Source of the DNA: Chlorocebus sabaeus
Lineage: Eukaryota > Chordata > Mammalia > Primates > Cercopithecidae
Assembly (NCBI RefSeq): GCF_047675955.1
Contig: NC_132912.1
Location: 83,476,382-83,540,381 of the forward strand
Reading direction: 5' to 3'
Length of the DNA: 64,000 nucleotides
The notes beneath the pieces are model-generated. The model was not told the origin of the DNA and made no database searches. It worked only from the letters and a program-made list of their open reading frames with translations. Both the position numbers and the translations under genes were made by a program. Below are positions 58,985-64,000 of this stretch, one piece after another. Position 1 is the stretch's first letter. Every line of letters begins with the position of its first letter.

Positions 58985-60028
58985 ATGTGATAAATGAAAC
59001 GAAAAGCTGGTTCTTTGAAAATATAAACAAAATTGATAGACCTTTAGGGGGATTAACCAAGAAAAGAAGAAAGATTCAGGTAAGGTCGATTACAAATGAA
59101 ACTGGATATATTACAACCAATACCACAGGAATACAAAATATCATTCAAGGCTACTATGAACACCTTTACACACACAAACAAGAAAATCTAGAGGAGACAG
59201 ATAAATTCCTGAAAATATGCAACCCTTCTAGATTAAATCAGGAAGAAATAGAAACTGAACACACGAATAACAAGCAGCAAGATTGAATAAATAATAATTA
59301 AAAAATGCCAACAAAAAGAAGTCTGGGACCAGATGGATTCACAGCTGAATTCTAATATATATTCAATAAATAACTGGTATAAATCCTACAGAAGTATTTC
59401 AAAAGATAAAGAGGGAATTCTTCCTAAATTATTCTATGAAACCAGAGTCACCCTAATACCAAAACAAGGAAAGACTTAACAAAAAAAGAAAACAATCAGC
59501 TATTATCCCTGACAAACATAGATGCAAAAATCTTCAACAAAATACAAGCTAACCTAGTCCTACAGCATGTCGAAAAGATAATACATCATAATCAAGTGAG
59601 TTTCATAACACGGATGCAGGGATATTTTAACATGTGCAAGTCAATAAATGTGAATCATCATCTAAATATAATTTAAAATACCTGTTCAACAAATGGTGCT
59701 GAGAAAACTGGCAAGCCATAAAAAAGAATGAAACTGAATCCTCATCTCTCACTTAACAGAACTCAGGAGGGACCAAATACTGAAATCTGAAGTAAGACTT
59801 GAAGCCATAAAAATTCTAGAAGATAACATCAGAAAACTCTTCTTGACATTGCCTTAAGCAGAGAATTCATGACTAAGACCCCAAAAGCAAATGCAACAAA
59901 ATAAAGAAATAAATACCACCTAATTAGACTAAAAAAGCTTCTGCACAGCAAAAGAAGTAATTAGCAGAGTAGACAGACAACCCTCAGAGTGCGAGAAAGT
60001 ACAGTCATTATATGAAAAAGACACACGC
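58985..60028 (+). mobile_element. L1PB-type element, first part
   Basis: ORF2 begins in the spacer ('aaagctggttctttgaaaat') and continues through a GPDGF-coding region (59325) to 'cagagtgcgagaaagtacag'. An internal deletion joins RT to the C-terminal part near 59675 ('aaatataatttaaaatacct'). It is interrupted at 60029 by a small L1 and resumes at 60240. A 99-codon frame (58987-59286) is the longest open piece. Confidence 0.85.
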
Positions 60029-60225
60029 GTCAGCACCCATCAACTCGTCATTTACATCAGGTATGGTGCTGACGAGTTGATGGGTGCAGCACAGCAACAT
60101 GGCACAAGTATACATATGTAACAAACCTGCACGTTATGCACATGTACCCTAGAACTTAAAGTATAATAATAATAAAAAATAAATTAAAATAATAAAAATA
60201 AAAAAGAAAAAAAAGAAAAAAAAAA
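60029..60225 (+). mobile_element. Minimal L1 insertion with small inversion
   Basis: Only the last part of a young L1 3' UTR is present. About 36 bases (60029-60064) are inverted, followed by the plus-oriented 3' end and an A-rich tail (60170-60225). The TSD is 'aaaagacacacgc' (60016-60028 and 60227-60239). The inverted part and the sense part share the 'gtgctgacgagttgatgggt' segment, so the breakpoint lies in the 3' UTR duplication typical of this young L1 group. Confidence 0.92.
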
Positions 60226-60239
60226 GAAAAGACACACGC

Positions 60240-60710
60240 ATATGCATGTTTATAGCAGCACAATTCTCAGCTGCAAAAATGTGGAACCAACCTAACTGCC
60301 CATCAACCAATAAGTGGATAAAGATAATGTGGTATATATACATCATGCAATACTACTCAACCATAAAAAGGAATGAAACAATATCTTTTGCAGCAACTTT
60401 GATTGATCTGGAGGCCATTATTCTAAGTGAAATAACTCAGGAATGGAAAACCAAATATTGTATGTTCTCACTCATAAGTGAGAACTAAGCTATGAGGATG
60501 CAAAGGCAAAAGAATCATAAAATGGACTCTGGGGACTTGGAGGGAAGAATGGGAATGGGGCGAGGGTTAAAAAAACTACATATTGGGCACAGTGTACATT
60601 GCTCAAATGAAGAGTGCACCAAAACCTCAGCAATCACCACTAAAGAACTTATCCATGTAGCCAAAAAACGTGTGTACACTAAAATTTTTAAAAGGAGAAA
60701 AAAATAGAGA
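60240..60710 (+). mobile_element. L1PB-type element, 3' end
   Basis: Continuation of 58985-60028: the ORF2 C-terminus (80-codon frame 60246-60488) and a 3' UTR with 'tatgaggatgcaaaggcaaa', 'atggactctggggacttgga' and 'caatcaccactaaagaactt', which fits L1PB. The end near 60700 lacks a long A-tail. Confidence 0.88.
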
Positions 60711-61966
60711 TAACAAACATCCTAGTGAATAAGTACTGCCAAAGGAAAGACCAGAGGAGAGGATATAATTAACAAAAACATATCAAAAGAAAATGTCTCA
60801 GAACTAAAGGACAAAGAAGTAAAACTGACCATGTTTTCTATGCACTGTATAATTAATGAGAAAGAAAAGACATACATTGAAGAACACAAATGAATTGTAT
60901 ATTAACATCTTCTCAAGAATATTACATTTCAGATTACTTAAAATGGGTATTTTGCTTTTAAAATGGAGAGATATGATGGCTATCATCCTAGCAAAGTAAT
61001 TAGAATTAACATCAATGATAATGAGATGACTTGATTTTGTATGTGTTTTGATGTGGTAAAATATAAAGGACACGTATCACCTGTATAGTATTCTTCCCCA
61101 AAATGTTTAACCTGAACGTAATAATAGAACAACTTCCAGGCAAACTAAAATATAGAGCATTATGCAGTATGCAGGGCAAATCATTTAAAATCTTTAAAAA
61201 GACCAATAATATGGAAAACAAAAATAAAAATGAAGGAAAAACTGTGCTAGAGTTATGAGAGATATATATATAAATAGAAACTAAAAAGGTAGAATCGTCC
61301 ACAGCATTTCAGGTATTTTAATTGGACCCTGAAGTTAAAAACAAATAACGGCAACACCAACACAATAAATAAAGGACATTTTGAGGACTGAAATCAGAAC
61401 ATAGACTCGATATTAGATGATACCATGAAATCGTTTTAATTATATTAAATGTGAAAGTGGTACTCTTATTTAGGACAATGTCCTTATCCTTAGAGGACAC
61501 TGGAAAAAAAGTACTGGATGAAAGTGTCATGTTGTCTGCTACTTTAACATTGTTTAGAACAAAGAAAATGGAGAAAGAGTTTTCATATGCAAAGAAGTCA
61601 CCTATGCACAAAGATGGCTATTGGATAGTTATACCAACAAACATGACAGCCATTGTCATGTTAAATGAAGACCAAAATTTTTTGTATTCTTAAATTTTCT
61701 CTTGTCAGGTACTAGTATTGGAAGATGAATGTAAAAATCTTGATAAATCCCTGCCTCTACTATCCTCAAATATACTAGCCTTTCAAAAAAGAAAAAAACA
61801 AAAAACAAATCCACCTTGCCTGCTTCAATTTGTATTTCATTTGTAACATCACTACGTATTCAAAAATTGTTTCATGATTTAATTTTTTTTTTTTTTTTTT
61901 TTTTACCTTGTGTTAACAAAGTCGAAGAAAATGTTCTGGTGAAGGGTAAATCTTTTCATTAATTGT
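60711..61966. other. Unassigned intergenic DNA
   Basis: AT-rich, no gene supported. A T-run of about 22 bases lies at 61883-61904; no retroelement body could be linked to it. Confidence 0.5.
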
Positions 61967-62420
61967 ATGAGTTTCCTAGAGAAGTCTTAGTAGAGTACTA
62001 CAAACTGAGTGGCTTAAAACAACAAAAATATATTCATTCGCAGTTCTGGAAGATAGAAGTCTGAAATCAAGGTGTTGATAATGTTAGTTCCTCCTGAAAG
62101 AGAACCTGTTCCACTCCTCTCTCTGATGACAGACAGCAAGTAGTGGCATTCCTTAGCTTTTAGATACTTTATTCAAACCTCTGCCTCCATCTTCACATGG
62201 AGTTGTCCCTACATCTCTGTCTTCTCGTTAACGCCTTCTTATGATGATTCAAGTCACATTGGAATCAGGGGTCCATCCTGCTCTGATATAGCCTTATCTT
62301 AACTAATTACATCTACAAACATCTTGTTTCCAAGTGAGGCCATATTCTGAGGTGCTGGAATTGGAAGTTGAGCATATCTTTATGGGAGAACATAATTCCA
62401 CCCATAGCCATAACAAATGT
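61967..62420 (-). mobile_element. MLT1-type MaLR LTR, reverse orientation
   Basis: Inverted LTR order is clear: 'actgagtggcttaaaacaac', 'cagttctggaagatagaagt', 'cctctgcctccatcttcaca', 'cattggaatcaggggtccat', 'ttgtttccaagtgaggccat' and 'ataattccacccatagccat'. The length of about 450 bp fits MLT1. Confidence 0.75.
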
Positions 62421-62689
62421 AATTTTCTGAATAAACTGATAAGAATATAAAGTTTATATGAATACTTCTCTGTCTTTGTCTTACAATTTTAAATAGTGTT
62501 TCAAAACTGAAAAGTATTTATGTTTATTATATAATAACTTCTATGCATGGAAATGAATATACATATATATTTCATATTTATAATTTCATACATATATAAG
62601 CTCATGGAAAAACTAAACCATATTAAGTAAAGTTTCCAAATTAAAAGTGTATTTTATCATGAACTAGATTTTAAAAATAAAGAGATGAT
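62421..62689. other. Unassigned AT-rich DNA
   Basis: Includes short (TA)-rich runs near 62560-62600. Nothing else assigned. Confidence 0.4.
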
Positions 62690-62858
62690 AGTCAGTCACA
62701 GTGGTATGTGCCTGTAGTGCCAGCTACTTGGGAGGCTTATGCTAGAGAACTGCTTGAGCCCAAGAGTTTGAGCTCAGCCTGGACAACATAGTGAGACCTT
62801 CATCTCTTCAAAAAAAAAAGAAAAGAAAAGAAAAGAAAAGAAAAGAAAAGAAAAGAGA
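62690..62858 (+). repeat. 7SL/Alu-derived monomer with GAAAA tail
   Basis: 'gtggtatgtgcctgtagtgc', 'cagctacttgggaggcttat', 'agaactgcttgagcccaaga' and 'acatagtgagaccttcatct' mark a free left-type monomer (FLAM-like) or a diverged Alu piece. The tail is (GAAAA)n, about 62818-62856. Confidence 0.75.
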
Positions 62859-62861
62859 AGA

Positions 62862-63189
62862 TTATATCCTACTGATTTTCTCAATAATGAGTCTGTTCTC
62901 TTTTTGATTTACAATTATTTTCAAGGAGAATTGGTATCTCAGTGATTACCAGTAAAACATAAATCTTTGGTTGCCCAGAATGAGAACTAATATTAAAAGA
63001 CAATATAAATTTCCCCATGTACTCTAACCATTACAAAAGTAATTTAACTTCTCTGAAACTTTGTATTACTTGAAATAAATAAAAGCCCTTCTGTCTGCTT
63101 ATATGATAATCAATATTGCCTTATTATTGAATCCAGATTTTATAATTTTTTCCACAGAGAGATTCTAATGTTCTAGGAAGTCAAAAATT
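62862..63189. other. Unassigned intergenic DNA
   Basis: AT-rich; nothing assigned. Confidence 0.4.
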
Positions 63190-63236
63190 ATTACTTTCAA
63201 TGGCAAAAACCACAATTACTTTTACACCAACCTAAT
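63190..63236. mobile_element. Half of a MADE1 (mariner MITE)
   Basis: 'ttactttcaatggcaaaaac' then 'cacaattacttttacaccaa' and 'cctaata' is one half of the MADE1 palindrome, including one terminal repeat and the TA target. The other half is not recognisable, so the long hairpin from which mir-548-type microRNAs derive is absent. Confidence 0.8.
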
Positions 63237-64000
63237 AATTCGGGTAATGAACATGAAAGAGTAAAGTCTAATTCATGAGTAGTAAACAGTGTGGTTCCCA
63301 TGAGCTCTGTAAAACTTGGCCTTCTATTTCTCCACCATCTCTAAGCCCAACGAATAAGAGCAATGGCAAGATCCATATTTTCACTTCCTTAAATTAATAG
63401 CACTTACTGTTACTATTAACCTTAAACAAAGATGGTTCACTAATTACTTTATTTATAACACTTGGATCCCTCCTAATACCTGAAATAGAAAAAAAATATC
63501 AGTGGAACCCATAGCACAGAGACTTTACTAGTAAATTTAAATTTCAATTATCTAGAGCTTTAGTGGTATAATTATTAAGTCATTATTTTTATCAAAACAA
63601 AAGCTTCTAAATTTTTAATAATCTTGTAGATAATGTCACCAGGCCATAGTTCCAATTTAACCAAAGGATGTACTTATTTTCTACTAGGTGTTGCTGTGGT
63701 CATTCATTATTTTAGGTCAAGTGTAATGGTTATGTTTTACACAAATAAGAGATCTAGGTAATTTCTCCTTTAACTTATGAATTATTTTTATTTTTGCAAA
63801 GATAGTACTTTATTCAGGATCTATGATACAGAGTCCAATTCATTTTCTCACATTGTTTAAAGAGAAACTAGCTGAAGACAGAAATGGCAGCTAATGATAC
63901 CTATCAAAGAATCATCAGAGAGCTGTCACGGAGAGGTGACAGGCAACATTTTGTTAGGGATGAAGTTTTCTTTATCAGCTTACTCTGTATCCTTTTTGAC
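63237..64000. other. Unassigned intergenic DNA
   Basis: AT-rich to the window end. No gene or repeat assigned. Confidence 0.5.

Noticed and set aside
61883..61904. Poly(T) run as the tail of a processed pseudogene
   Set aside because: No retrocopied body or TSD could be identified next to it.
63190..63236. mir-548-type microRNA gene
   Set aside because: Only half of the MADE1 palindrome is present, so the precursor hairpin cannot form.

Overview
This is a gene-poor, AT-rich stretch of primate nuclear DNA. I find no intact cellular protein-coding gene, no tRNA or rRNA gene and no CRISPR array. Open frames are short and random, come from microsatellites, or are pieces of LINE-1 (L1) ORF2. The primate assignment rests on many Alu elements, 7SL-derived monomers, L1PA/L1PB copies, MaLR LTRs, a MER1-type hAT element and half of a MADE1. 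Several details point to an Old World monkey rather than human. The youngest L1 3' UTRs carry a variant ending (gagttatacctgatgtaaa) that I associate with cercopithecoid L1s. A truncated Alu at 50410-50466 has gtggccggatct, and the Alu at 51367-51655 has gccacctcgc; I associate both with Old World monkey AluY. These subfamily assignments are from memory, not from a search.

Layout. 0-7.8 kb: MIR and Alu fragments, a GGAA microsatellite that forms part of a large imperfect inverted repeat (718-1768), and MaLR-like LTR fragments. 7.8-9.1 kb: a 5'-truncated young L1 and an AluY, both with target-site duplications (TSDs). 9.1-15.2 kb: mostly unassigned DNA with MIR, L2 and a well-preserved MER1B-like hAT element with a perfect 8-bp TSD. 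15.8-17.1 kb: an ancient L1M. 17.4-22.35 kb: the most striking locus. A young L1 with a 5' inversion has a second, similar L1 inserted in it, and the second also carries a 5' inversion; both have visible TSDs.

23.2-34.7 kb: old L1M pieces, LTR scraps, MIRs and long unassigned stretches. 34.7-36.3 kb: a GC-rich LTR-like block on the minus strand with a 69-bp tandem repeat, inserted in an old L1M. 38.3-49.3 kb: AluY inside MIR, a truncated young L1, an ERVL-type LTR, an MST-type MaLR LTR with internal sequence and an AluY inside it, another MST LTR, L1M and older Alus. 50-52.4 kb: L1M with a tiny truncated Alu, a (TA)n tract plus Alu, and a perfect 14-bp hairpin. 52.4-60.7 kb: a dense L1 cluster holding an L1M, a 3.3-kb decayed L1PA, a third L1 with a 5' inversion and perfect 15-bp TSDs, and an L1PB carrying a fourth, roughly 200-bp L1 with a small inversion. 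61-64 kb: an MLT1-type LTR, a 7SL/Alu monomer with a GAAAA tail, a half MADE1 and unassigned DNA.

No set of genes works together here. The window is a record of retrotransposition. Its most notable theme is repeated 5' inversion (the twin-priming signature) in four separate L1 insertions, which leaves long inverted repeats and a 734-codon chimeric reading frame.
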